Of a stretch of 64,000 bases of DNA, positions 8,754-20,537 are shown piece by piece. The stretch lies in the NCBI GenBank assembly GCA_014946745.1, contig JADCRD010000001.1, positions 2,168,427 through 2,232,426 on the forward strand, in the 5' to 3' direction. Every line of letters starts with the position of its first letter. Position 1 is the stretch's first letter. This DNA comes from Lysobacterales bacterium. Its GTDB lineage: Bacteria > Pseudomonadota > Gammaproteobacteria > Xanthomonadales > Xanthomonadaceae. The notes beneath the pieces were generated by a model. It had not been told where the DNA came from and ran no database searches. It worked only from the letters and a program-made list of their open reading frames with translations. The position numbers were made by a program, and so were the translations under genes.

Positions 8754-9073
8754 GTCTCGCGCAAGGCCTTCCCCCTCTCCCCCGGCCCCTCTCCCACCAG
8801 GGGAGAGGGGTGCAAGAAGCGGCGTGGGCTCGCGCATGGGTCTTCGACACCTGCTGCCCGGACTTGAGCGAAGCCAAATCCTGAGCACGCGGAGCTTCAA
8901 GCCCCTCTCCCCTGGTGGGAGAGGGGTTGGGGAGCGGGGGATGAAGTCTCGCGCAGGTCTTCCCCCTCTCCCCCGGCCCCTCTCCCACCAGGGGAGAGGG
9001 GAGCAAGCAGCAGCCTCGCTCTGCACACGGGTCTTCAACGCGCGCTGCCCGACTTGAGCGAAGCCAAGTCCTG
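8754..9073. repeat. Duplicated block with CCCCTCTCCC hairpins
   Basis: Two direct copies of about 130 bases (8754-8887 and 8945-9073) share TCTCGCGCA, a run of pyrimidines, the hairpin CCCCTCTCCC-ACCA-GGGGAGAGGGG, and CCCGACTTGAGCGAAGCCAA. A third hairpin in the opposite orientation lies between them (8902-8926). The 370-base interval between the small unknown gene and the MlaE-like gene holds only these repeats. A related hairpin occurs at 46394-46418. Confidence 0.9.
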
Positions 9074-9103
9074 CTCCTCCACGGCGGTGCTATGGTCCGC
9101 CGC

Positions 9104-10231
9104 ATGTCCGATACCCCCACTCCGCCCGCCCGCATCGAGCGCACGCCGCACGGCCTCGCGCTCAGCGGCGACTGGACGCTGGCGAATGCACGACCTTTGT
9201 CCGAGTCGGCGACTGCACTCGCAGGCATCGAGGCGGATGCGGCCTTCGACTGCGCAAGCCTGCGCCGCCTCGACACCTGCGGCGCTCTGATCCTGCTGCG
9301 TCTGCTGGCGCGCGCTGGGCACGCCGATGCCGTTGATCGCCTGCAGGGCCTGCGCCCGGCCGACGCCGATCTGCTGCGCCTGTTGATCGAACGCCGCAGT
9401 GCTCCTGCGCTGCCCAAGGAGCGCGCGCACGGTTTCATCGCCCTGCTGGCGCGCATGGGCGCGGCGCTGGAGAGCTTCTGGTTCGACACCCGCCAGCTGC
9501 TGGGCTTCATTGGTCTGACCCTGGTGACCTTGGCCAAGGTGCTGAGCGGGCGTCGCCGACTGCGCCTGACCTCGACGGTCTTCCACATGGAGCAGACCGG
9601 GCTCGATGCGGTGCCGATCGTGGCGCTGCTGACCTTTCTGGTCGGTGCGGTGGTGGCCTTTCTGGGCGCGACGGTGCTGCGCGATTTCGGCGCGTCCATC
9701 TTCACCGTCGAGCTGGTCGCCTATTCTTTTTTGCGCGAGTTCGGCGTGCTGCTCACTGCCATTCTGCTGGCCGGCCGCTCGGGCAGCGCCTTCACCGCGC
9801 AAATCGGATCCATGAAGAGCCGCGAGGAACTCGACGCCATCCGCGCGCTCGGTCTCGATGCGATCGAACTGCTAGTGCTGCCGCGCCTTCTGGCCCTGCT
9901 GGTCATGCTGCCTCTGCTGACCTTCATCGGCATGATCAGCGGCCTGCTCGGCGGTGCGCTGGTGGGCTCGGCCGCGCTCGACATCAGCCCCGGCATGTTC
10001 ATCAGCCGGCTCTACGAGATGACCGAGATCCGGCACTTCTGGGTGGGCATGATCAAGGCGCCGATCTTCGCCTTCCTGATCGCCGTGGTCGGCTGCCTTG
10101 AGGGCATGAAGGTCGCCGGCAGCGCCGAGTCCGTCGGCCGCCACACCACCTCGGCGGTGGTGCAGTCGATCTTCCTGGTGATCCTGTTCGACGCCCTGTT
10201 CGCGATGTTCTTCATGGAGCTGGGCGTATGA
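9104..10231 (+). CDS. MlaE-type ABC transporter permease with N-terminal STAS-like domain
   Basis: The 375-residue product joins a STAS-like domain (about residues 1-95, with LDTCGALILLRLLARAG) to an MlaE-family permease (about 130-375). Permease signatures include VFHMEQTGLDAVPIVALLTFLVGAVVA, REFGVLLTAILLAGRSGSAFTAQIGSM and the C-terminal GCLEGMKVAGSAESVG. Such permeases move lipids between the inner and outer membranes. In the canonical Mla system the STAS partner (MlaB) is a separate protein; here it is fused. ATG 9104 is preferred, with ATG 9092 four codons upstream as alternative. It overlaps the ATPase gene by 4 bases (ATGA). Confidence 0.93.
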   Translation: MSDTPTPPARIERTPHGLALSGDWTLANARPLSESATALAGIEADAAFDCASLRRLDTCGALILLRLLARAGHADAVDRLQGLRPADADLLRLLIERRSAPALPKERAHGFIALLARMGAALESFWFDTRQLLGFIGLTLVTLAKVLSGRRRLRLTSTVFHMEQTGLDAVPIVALLTFLVGAVVAFLGATVLRDFGASIFTVELVAYSFLREFGVLLTAILLAGRSGSAFTAQIGSMKSREELDAIRALGLDAIELLVLPRLLALLVMLPLLTFIGMISGLLGGALVGSAALDISPGMFISRLYEMTEIRHFWVGMIKAPIFAFLIAVVGCLEGMKVAGSAESVGRHTTSAVVQSIFLVILFDALFAMFFMELGV

Positions 10232-11013
10232 GCGCGATCACGCGCGAGGCGGTGATCGAAGTGCGCGGGCTGATCTCGCAGTTCGGCGCGCAGCGCGTGC
10301 ACGACGGTGTCGATCTCGATCTCTACCGCGGCGAGGTGCTGGGCGTGATCGGCGGCTCGGGAGCGGGCAAGTCGGTGCTGCTGCGCTCGATCGTGGGTCT
10401 GAAGCATCCCGACGGCGGCACGGTGCGCCTGTTTGGCGACGACACCACCCATCTCGACGAGGAAGCCCGCCGGCCGTATGAGCGGCGCTTCGGCCTGCTG
10501 TTCCAGGACGGCGCCCTGTTCTCCTCGCTGAGCGTGATCGAGAACGTCAAGGTGCCGCTGCTGGAGTACTACGACCTGCCCGAGGATCTGCTCGACGAGC
10601 TTGCGCTGCTGAAGATCCGCCTCACCGGCCTGCCGGCCGAGGCCGCGCACAAGTACCCGAGCCAGCTCTCGGGCGGCATGCGCAAACGCGCAGGCCTGGC
10701 GCGCGCGCTGGCGCTGGACCCTGAGATCCTGTTCCTCGATGAGCCCACCTCCGGCCTCGACCCGATTGGCGCAGCCGACTTCGATGCGCTGATCCGCACG
10801 CTCAGCGCGGCGCTCGGCCTCAGCGTGTTCCTGGTCACCCACGACATGGACAGCCTGTACGCGATCTGCGATCGCGTGGCTGTGCTGGCCGACGGCCGCG
10901 TGCAGGTGGCGGACACGGTCGACGTGGTCGAAGCGCATCCGCACCCGTGGATCCGCGAATGCTTCACCGGCCCGCGCGGCCGCAGCGCGCATGCGCAGAC
11001 GATGAGGACCTGA
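10228..11013 (+). CDS. MlaF-type ABC transporter ATP-binding protein
   Basis: The cytoplasmic ATPase has 261 residues. The Walker A motif GGSGAGKS is at 42-49, the Q-loop in LLFQDGALFSSLSV, the signature LSGGM at 147-151, and Walker B ILFLDEP with the catalytic Glu at 172. The SGLDPIGAADFD D-loop and the switch His in FLVTHDMDS are intact. The DGALFSSLSVIENV stretch is typical of lipid (Mla/Ttg2) ATPases. It starts by a 4-base overlap with the permease gene and is followed after 4 bases by the MCE protein gene, so the four genes 9104-12597 form one operon. Confidence 0.95.
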   Translation: MSAITREAVIEVRGLISQFGAQRVHDGVDLDLYRGEVLGVIGGSGAGKSVLLRSIVGLKHPDGGTVRLFGDDTTHLDEEARRPYERRFGLLFQDGALFSSLSVIENVKVPLLEYYDLPEDLLDELALLKIRLTGLPAEAAHKYPSQLSGGMRKRAGLARALALDPEILFLDEPTSGLDPIGAADFDALIRTLSAALGLSVFLVTHDMDSLYAICDRVAVLADGRVQVADTVDVVEAHPHPWIRECFTGPRGRSAHAQTMRT

Positions 11014-11017
11014 GGCC

Positions 11018-11983
11018 ATGGAAACCCGCGCCAACCACGTGCTGATCGGCAGCTTCGCGCTCGGCGTGCTCGTGCTCGCCTTCCTGTTCGTGCTGTGGCT
11101 GGGCAAACTCTCGCTCGACCGCGAATGGGCCTACTACGACGTGCTGTTCGCCGAGGCCGTCACCGGGCTCACCGTGGGCTCGGCGGTGCAGTACAACGGC
11201 ATCCAGGTCGGCGAAGTGCGGCGCCTGCAGCTGGCGCCCGAAGACCCCAGCCAGGTGATCGCGCGCATCCGCGTCGGCAGCGATACGCCAATCAAGACCG
11301 ACACCACGGCCAAGCTGACCTTCACCGGCCTGACCGGTGTCGCGATCATCCAGCTCGGCGGCGGCAGCGCCCAGGCCTCGCGACTGGAATCCACGGGCGA
11401 TGAGGTGCCGCGCATCGTCGCCGAGGAATCGGCCCTGGCCAAGCTGTTCGCCTCCGGCGAAGACGTGGTGCTCAACGTCAACCAGCTGATGGCGCGGGCC
11501 TCGAACCTGCTCAGCCAGGACAACGTCGAGAAGGTCAGCGCCACGCTGGCACATATCGAATCGCTCAGCGCCACGCTGGCCGAACACGGCGACGCGGTCG
11601 GCAAGGCGCTGGAGGATCTTTCCGCCGCGGGCACCTCATTGCGGACCTCGCTGGCGCAGGCCGAGCAACTGCTGCAGCGGCTGGATTCCATCGCCACCCG
11701 CGCCGACGGCCTCTTGGCCAGCGATGCCCAGCCGATCCTGCGCAGCCTGCACGAGACGCTCGAAGCGACGCGACAGCTGGCCGACAGCACCCAGCAGCTG
11801 GTCGAGCACAACCGCGAAGCGATCGACCGTTTCGGCGAACAGGGCCTGCCGCAGCTGGCGCCCACCCTGGCCGAGCTGCGCGAGACGCTGGCGCGTCTGT
11901 CCACCCTCAGCCAGCGCATTGAGCGCGACGCCTCCGGCCTGCTGCTGGGCCGCGACCAGCCCAAGGAGTACGACCCGCAATGA
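11018..11983 (+). CDS. MlaD family (MCE domain) lipid-binding protein
   Basis: The protein has 321 residues, with a single membrane anchor at about 8-28 (IGSFALGVLVLAFLFVLWLG) and an MCE domain at about 38-117 including VGSAVQYNGIQVGEVRRLQL and TAKLTFTGLTGVAIIQL. A long helical, coiled-coil-like C-terminal region rich in Leu, Ala, Ser and Gln reaches into the periplasm. MCE proteins form hexameric rings or tunnels that hand lipids across the periplasm. It lies 4 bases after the ATPase gene and overlaps the lipoprotein gene by 4 bases. The long C-terminal part is closer to MCE proteins of four-component systems than to the short E. coli MlaD. Confidence 0.93.
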   Translation: METRANHVLIGSFALGVLVLAFLFVLWLGKLSLDREWAYYDVLFAEAVTGLTVGSAVQYNGIQVGEVRRLQLAPEDPSQVIARIRVGSDTPIKTDTTAKLTFTGLTGVAIIQLGGGSAQASRLESTGDEVPRIVAEESALAKLFASGEDVVLNVNQLMARASNLLSQDNVEKVSATLAHIESLSATLAEHGDAVGKALEDLSAAGTSLRTSLAQAEQLLQRLDSIATRADGLLASDAQPILRSLHETLEATRQLADSTQQLVEHNREAIDRFGEQGLPQLAPTLAELRETLARLSTLSQRIERDASGLLLGRDQPKEYDPQ

Positions 11984-12597
11984 GCGCTTTCCCGTGTATG
12001 CATGTGCCGCGGCGGGTTCTCGCGCGATGGGGCGCGGTGCTGGTGATCAGCGCACTCGGCGCCTGCGCCCTGCCGCAGGCGCGCGAGGGCGAGGCGCGGG
12101 TGTTCGCCTTGAGCGTCGACATGGAGTCGAACGTCGGCGCCAGCGCGAATCGCCAGCTGCTGATCGATGCGCCCGCGGCGGCGGGCCTGCTCGATTCGGA
12201 GCGCATCGTGGTGCGGGCCGCGGCGGATGAACTTGGACTGCTGCGCGGCGCGCGCTGGAGCGCGCCCCTGCCGCAGCTGTGGCAGGGGCTCATGATCCGC
12301 GCGATCGAGGACGATGGGCGTCTGCGCGCGGGGCGGGAGCGCGATGTTCTGGCCGGCGACGAGCGTGTCATCGGCGAGCTCCGCGCGTTCGAGTACGCCC
12401 GTGATGCGCAGCAGGTGCGCATTCACTTCCACGCCAAACGCGTGGATCGGCAGCAGCGCATCGTCGCGGAGCGCAGCTTCGAGGCGTCGGCCAACACGCG
12501 CGGCGGTGACGCCGCGGACGTCGTGGCAGCCTTCAATGCGGCAAGCGCGGCGGTCGTGTCCGAGATGATCGAATGGCTGGTGACGGAACAACCTTGA
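11980..12597 (+). CDS. ABC-type transport auxiliary lipoprotein
   Basis: The 205-residue product has a basic N-terminus, a hydrophobic core and the lipobox ISALGAC with Cys29 as the acylated residue; Met7 is a possible alternative start. The mature part (IDAPAAAGLLDSERIVVR, ARWSAPLPQLWQGLMIRAIED) matches the PqiC/ABC_trans_aux fold in which a lipoprotein binds the MCE partner at the outer membrane. Its start overlaps the MCE gene stop (ATGA). It completes a permease-ATPase-MCE-lipoprotein set that probably carries phospholipid or another amphiphile across the envelope. Confidence 0.88.
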   Translation: MSAFPCMHVPRRVLARWGAVLVISALGACALPQAREGEARVFALSVDMESNVGASANRQLLIDAPAAAGLLDSERIVVRAAADELGLLRGARWSAPLPQLWQGLMIRAIEDDGRLRAGRERDVLAGDERVIGELRAFEYARDAQQVRIHFHAKRVDRQQRIVAERSFEASANTRGGDAADVVAAFNAASAAVVSEMIEWLVTEQP

Positions 12598-13069
12598 GGC
12601 GCCAGCGCGCGGCCCTTCGCGCAGGAGCCTTGCGCGGCAGCACTCGAATCGAGCCAGGCTTCGGACGTCGGCGGAACAAGCATCCCTTCCATCAGACCGA
12701 GGCGAGCGTGGACCTCATGGTGGGACAGGGCCCACCCTATCGAGTTTCATGCACAGGGTGGGCCAGTGCCCACCCTACCGACCCTTATGCATTGGGTGGG
12801 TCGGGGCCCACGCTCTCGCCCCTCACGCATAGGCTGGGCCCTCGCCCACCGCGAGCCGGACACTCTGGTGGGTCGCATCACTCGCATCGCCTGCCTCGCG
12901 GCTGGCGCCTCAAACACGCGTTGCGCATCGGTCGCATAGCTTAGCCCCTGCCTCACCTTCGACCCGCCTACGCGACACCGCACGGACCTGCACGCGACAA
13001 AACATATCTTTTCATCGCGATGGATGTATGGTTTCATCTGCCACCTGCCCAAGCCCCCGTCCAGCCGCC
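12598..13069. repeat. Intergenic region with four short GGTGGG...CCCACC palindromes
   Basis: The 472-base gap holds palindromes at about 12718-12740, 12756-12778, 12795-12814 and 12833-12851. Examples are GGTGGGACAGGGCCCACC and GGTGGGCCAGTGCCCACC. They are shorter relatives of the elements at 5121-5960 and 53400-53620. A short AT-rich patch (ACAAAACATATCTTTTCATC, 12999-13018) just before the homoserine dehydrogenase gene is the likeliest promoter location. No gene is seen. Confidence 0.8.
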
Positions 13070-14158
13070 ATGCCTGCCTTGCCGAACACCGCTCCCAGCG
13101 ACCCCGCCAAACGCATCGACATCGTCCTGATCGGCGCCCGCGGCCGGGTCGGCAGCGCCTTTCGCCAGCGTCTGGCCGAGCGCCGCGAAGCCCTTCGCGC
13201 CAGCCTCGGGCTGGATCTGCGCCTGCGCGCAGCGTTTGATCGGCGCGGCCTGGCCGAACAGGAATCCGGTCTCGATCCGGTCGGCCTGGAGCCCGCGCTG
13301 CAGCCGCGCAGCGCCGGCGATCTCGAGCGCCTGTGGGCGCGCATCGGCAGCGCCGCCCACACGGTCGCCGTGGACTGCACGGCCAGCGATGACGTCGCGG
13401 CCGACTACCCCGCCCTGCTGGGCCGCGGCATCGCCATCGCCGCCGCCAACAAGCACGCCGGCGCGCGGCCCTGGGCCTTCTACAGCGCGCTGCAGGACCG
13501 TGCGCGCCGCACGCCCTGGCACTACGAAACCACCGTCGGCGCCGCGATCCCCGTGCTCGGCCCGCTGCGCGACCTGCGCCTGCGCGGCGAGCGCGTGCTC
13601 GGCATTCGTGGGCTGCTGTCGGGCTCGCTGTCCTACCTGCTCTCGCGACTGCACGAGGGCGTGGCGTTTTCCGACGCCGTCATCGAAGCCCGCGAGCTTG
13701 GCTACACCGAGCCCGATCCGCTGGAAGACCTCGGTGGCCAGGACGTGGCGCGCAAGCTGCTGATCCTCGGGCGCGAGGCTGGCTTCACGCTCGATGCCCA
13801 GCACATCGCCGTCGAGCCGCTGACCCGCGCGCGCGCCGTGCACGGCGAAGCCCTGCTGCAGGCGCTGAGGGCCGAAGACGCGGGCTGGCGCGAGCGCATC
13901 GCCGCGGCGCAGGCGCGGGGCGAGCGTCTGGTCGTGGTCGGTGAAGTCAGCCCTGCAGGCGGTCGCGTCGGCGTCGCCTCGCTGCCGCTGGAGGATGTGC
14001 TCGCCAGCGCGCGGCCGCGCGAGAACGTGCTGGAAATCCGCACCGACTTGCAGCAGCAGCCGCCGCTGACCCTGCGCGGGCCCGGTGCCGGCGCCGAAGT
14101 CACCGCGGCCGGCGTGTTCAGCGACGTGCTGGCGGCCGCACAGCGTTTGGGCCGCTGA
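13070..14158 (+). CDS. hom: Homoserine dehydrogenase, monofunctional
   Basis: The enzyme reduces aspartate-semialdehyde to homoserine for Thr/Met synthesis. The 362-residue product carries an NAD(P)-binding loop (GARGRVG, residues 22-28), the catalytic Asn-Lys of AAANKHAGA, ETTVGAAIPVLGPLRDL, the LSGSLSYLLSRLHEG segment and the diagnostic GYTEPDPLEDLGGQDVARK at 211-229. It lacks both an aspartokinase domain and a C-terminal ACT domain, resembling the C-terminal half of fused ThrA/MetL. The second glycine of the usual GxGxVG loop is replaced by Arg (GARGRVG), a variation also known in this family. ATG 13070 is chosen; an in-frame ATG at 13028 would add 14 residues. It has no thr or met neighbours. 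Confidence 0.88.
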   Translation: MPALPNTAPSDPAKRIDIVLIGARGRVGSAFRQRLAERREALRASLGLDLRLRAAFDRRGLAEQESGLDPVGLEPALQPRSAGDLERLWARIGSAAHTVAVDCTASDDVAADYPALLGRGIAIAAANKHAGARPWAFYSALQDRARRTPWHYETTVGAAIPVLGPLRDLRLRGERVLGIRGLLSGSLSYLLSRLHEGVAFSDAVIEARELGYTEPDPLEDLGGQDVARKLLILGREAGFTLDAQHIAVEPLTRARAVHGEALLQALRAEDAGWRERIAAAQARGERLVVVGEVSPAGGRVGVASLPLEDVLASARPRENVLEIRTDLQQQPPLTLRGPGAGAEVTAAGVFSDVLAAAQRLGR

Positions 14159-14285
14159 GAGCCAGCGCGCCCGCCGACTGCAGGCGATCGGAGGGTTTCC
14201 CGCACGCCCACGCACCGGCACCACGCAGCTCGCACGCATCCGTCAACGCAGGACTCCAATCGAGCCGAATCGAAGCGTGGGTCAC

Positions 14286-14996
14286 TCAGCCACGGCTGAG
14301 CAGGAACTCCGCCAGCGCCAGATCGGCCGGCGTGGTGATCTTGAGATTGTCGTCCGCGCCTTCGACCAGCAGAGGCTGCGCGCCTGCGCGCTCCATGGCC
14401 ATGGCCTCGTCGGTGACCGCGAGCGACTGCGCCTCGGCCGCTTGCAGTGCCGCGAGCAAGGCCTGCAGGGGAAACAGCTGCGGCGTCAGCGCGCGCCACA
14501 GGCCTGCGCGCGGCTCGGTGCCGAGCGAGCGCTGAGCGGAAGCGGATCGCGACGGATCGACGCGCTTCAGCGTGTCGCGCACCGGCGCCGCCAGCAGACC
14601 GCCCTCGCCAGCCGCGAGGCAACGCGCGACCAGCCGATCGAGATCTTGCGCACGCAGACACGGCCGCGCCGCGTCGTGCACCAGCGCCCACAGCGCCGCG
14701 GCATCCTCGCGCGCGGCCAGCAAGCTGAGCGCTGCGCGCACGCTGTCGGCACGCTCGGCGCCGCCGTCCACGCGCAGCACGGGCTTGCCCGCAAGCGCGC
14801 TCCAGCCCGGCCAGCGCGCGTCGCCCGCGCTCAGCGCCACCACTGCACCCGCCACTTCGGGATGGGCCAGCACCGCGCGCAGGCTGTGTTCGAGCACGCT
14901 GCGGCCGGCCAGCTTCAGGTACTGCTTTGGCACGGCGGAGCCCATGCGCTGGCCGCTGCCGGCGGCGGGCAGCACGGCCCAGATGCGCGGGTTCAT
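14286..14996 (-). CDS. ispD: 2-C-methyl-D-erythritol 4-phosphate cytidylyltransferase
   Basis: IspD forms CDP-methylerythritol in the MEP isoprenoid pathway. The 236-residue product has the CTP-binding loop AVLPAAGSGQRMGSAVPKQY at the N-terminus, VHDAARPC in the middle and the C-terminal VTDEAMAMERAG / DNLKITTPADLALAE, all typical. It is the last gene of the minus-strand run pyrG-kdsA-unknown-eno-ftsB-ispD. Its ATG overlaps the ftsB stop by 4 bases. An ispF gene, which often follows, is not present in this position. Confidence 0.96.
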   Translation of the reverse strand: MNPRIWAVLPAAGSGQRMGSAVPKQYLKLAGRSVLEHSLRAVLAHPEVAGAVVALSAGDARWPGWSALAGKPVLRVDGGAERADSVRAALSLLAAREDAAALWALVHDAARPCLRAQDLDRLVARCLAAGEGGLLAAPVRDTLKRVDPSRSASAQRSLGTEPRAGLWRALTPQLFPLQALLAALQAAEAQSLAVTDEAMAMERAGAQPLLVEGADDNLKITTPADLALAEFLLSRG

Positions 14997-15349
14997 TGCT
15001 GCGGGCGCACTGCAGGCGCCGCCGCGTCCTCGGCCTCGACGGGCTCCGCAGGCGGCGGCGGTTCAGGCACCTTGTCGCCGTCGACCACGCGGTAGAACAC
15101 CTCACCGGGCTGGATCATGCCCAGCTCGGCGCGCGCGCGCTCCTCAACGGCCGAGGCGCCTTCCTTCAGGTCGACCACTTCGGCTTCGAGCGCGGCGTTG
15201 CGCTGCTCCAGCTGGCCGTTCTCCACGCGCTGCCGCTCCACCGATTTCGCCAGGTCCTCGACCTGGGCCCGCCCTCCCGCACCCGTCCACAGCTGCACCT
15301 GCAGGTAGACCAGCAGGGCAAGCAACACAAGGATGGCGAGTCGGAACAT
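14993..15349 (-). CDS. ftsB: Cell division protein FtsB
   Basis: FtsB is a bitopic inner-membrane protein that joins FtsL and FtsQ in the divisome. The 118-residue product has a transmembrane helix at about 3-18 (RLAILVLLALLVYLQV), a periplasmic coiled coil at about 30-68 (VEDLAKSVERQRVENGQLEQ...), and the conserved ERARAELGMIQPGEVFYRVV. It ends in a Pro/Glu/Ala-rich tail longer than in E. coli. It follows eno by 25 bases and overlaps ispD by 4, the standard gammaproteobacterial arrangement. Confidence 0.95.
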   Translation of the reverse strand: MFRLAILVLLALLVYLQVQLWTGAGGRAQVEDLAKSVERQRVENGQLEQRNAALEAEVVDLKEGASAVEERARAELGMIQPGEVFYRVVDGDKVPEPPPPAEPVEAEDAAAPAVRPQQ

Positions 15350-15374
15350 GCGGGCCCAGGCGGGGCGCAGCGGC

Positions 15375-17266
<1,892 letters not shown>

Positions 17267-17274
17267 GCGCCCGC

Positions 17275-19811
<2,537 letters not shown>

Positions 19812-20268
19812 TCAGCGGGCAAGCCCGACGCTGCCGAAGAGCGTGCTAATCCGTCACGCGCGGCATGCGCAACCCCTGGATGAACCGAAGAGACTGCCAG
19901 GGCCACTCGGATCCAGTCCGCCTTGGGCTTGATCCGTGGTACCGAGTCTCGCGCGAGCCGGGGCTTGCTTCTTCTGGATCAAGCACTTGCGAGCTCGATC
20001 CGCGAGCCCGCCCGCCGGCTGCGAGCCCCTCGCGGACGACATCCGGGGCCATCCGCGCCCGACGCGCCGGCCAGCTGCACAGCCGCATCGGCCAAGGTCA
20101 TGGGCCGGGGAGACCGCAGCCAGAGCGCCGGACGAACCGATGCGCCTCGCATCCGCGGCCGGTGCCGGCGGCGCTTGCGACCCGTCCAGACACCCGCTCG
20201 AACGCATGGCAGTCGAAGCCCAGCACGCGCCCCACCCGATCCAGCACGGCCAGCAAGTCTCCACGCCC

Positions 20269-20345
20269 GCAGGAGCGAGCTTGCTCGCGACCGCGGCCTT
20301 TGAGGCAGGGCGAAGGCGGAGGTCGCCTGCAAGCAGGCTCCTACG
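20269..20345. repeat. REP-like inverted pair
   Basis: AGGAGCGAGCTTGCTCGCGA at the left and GTCGCCTGCAAGCAGGCTCC at the right each contain a short palindrome (GCGAGC-TT-GCTCGC and GCCTGC-AA-GCAGGC) and face each other in opposite orientation, flanking about 30 bases. The left half closely resembles the well-known REP consensus of Pseudomonas and relatives. Confidence 0.75.
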
Positions 20346-20410
20346 CACAGCCGCGGGCGCGACACCGGGACGCGGCCTGCATGCGCGACGGCTCGCATCG
20401 AATCCAGAAC

Positions 20411-20498
20411 CCCCAATCCCCAATCCCTAATCCCTAATCCCAAATCCCAAATCCCAAATCCCAAATCCCTAATCCCTAATCCCTAATCCCCAATCCCC
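20411..20498. repeat. AATCCC(C/T/A) heptamer tandem array
   Basis: About twelve consecutive 7-base units alternate between CAATCCC, TAATCCC and AAATCCC. Shorter runs of the same heptamers occur at about 3659-3676, 25582-25601, 27709-27730 and 46274-46304, always between genes. Confidence 0.9.
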
Positions 20499-20537
20499 GC
20501 GGTTCCGCCCCAGCCCCCGCCGTCTGGCTGCGGCAAC

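Noticed and set aside
19854-20437. Hypothetical proteins of about 190 codons on both strands
   Set aside because: Translations are Arg/Ala/Pro-rich and run through the REP pair and heptamer array, so they are repeat-derived frames.
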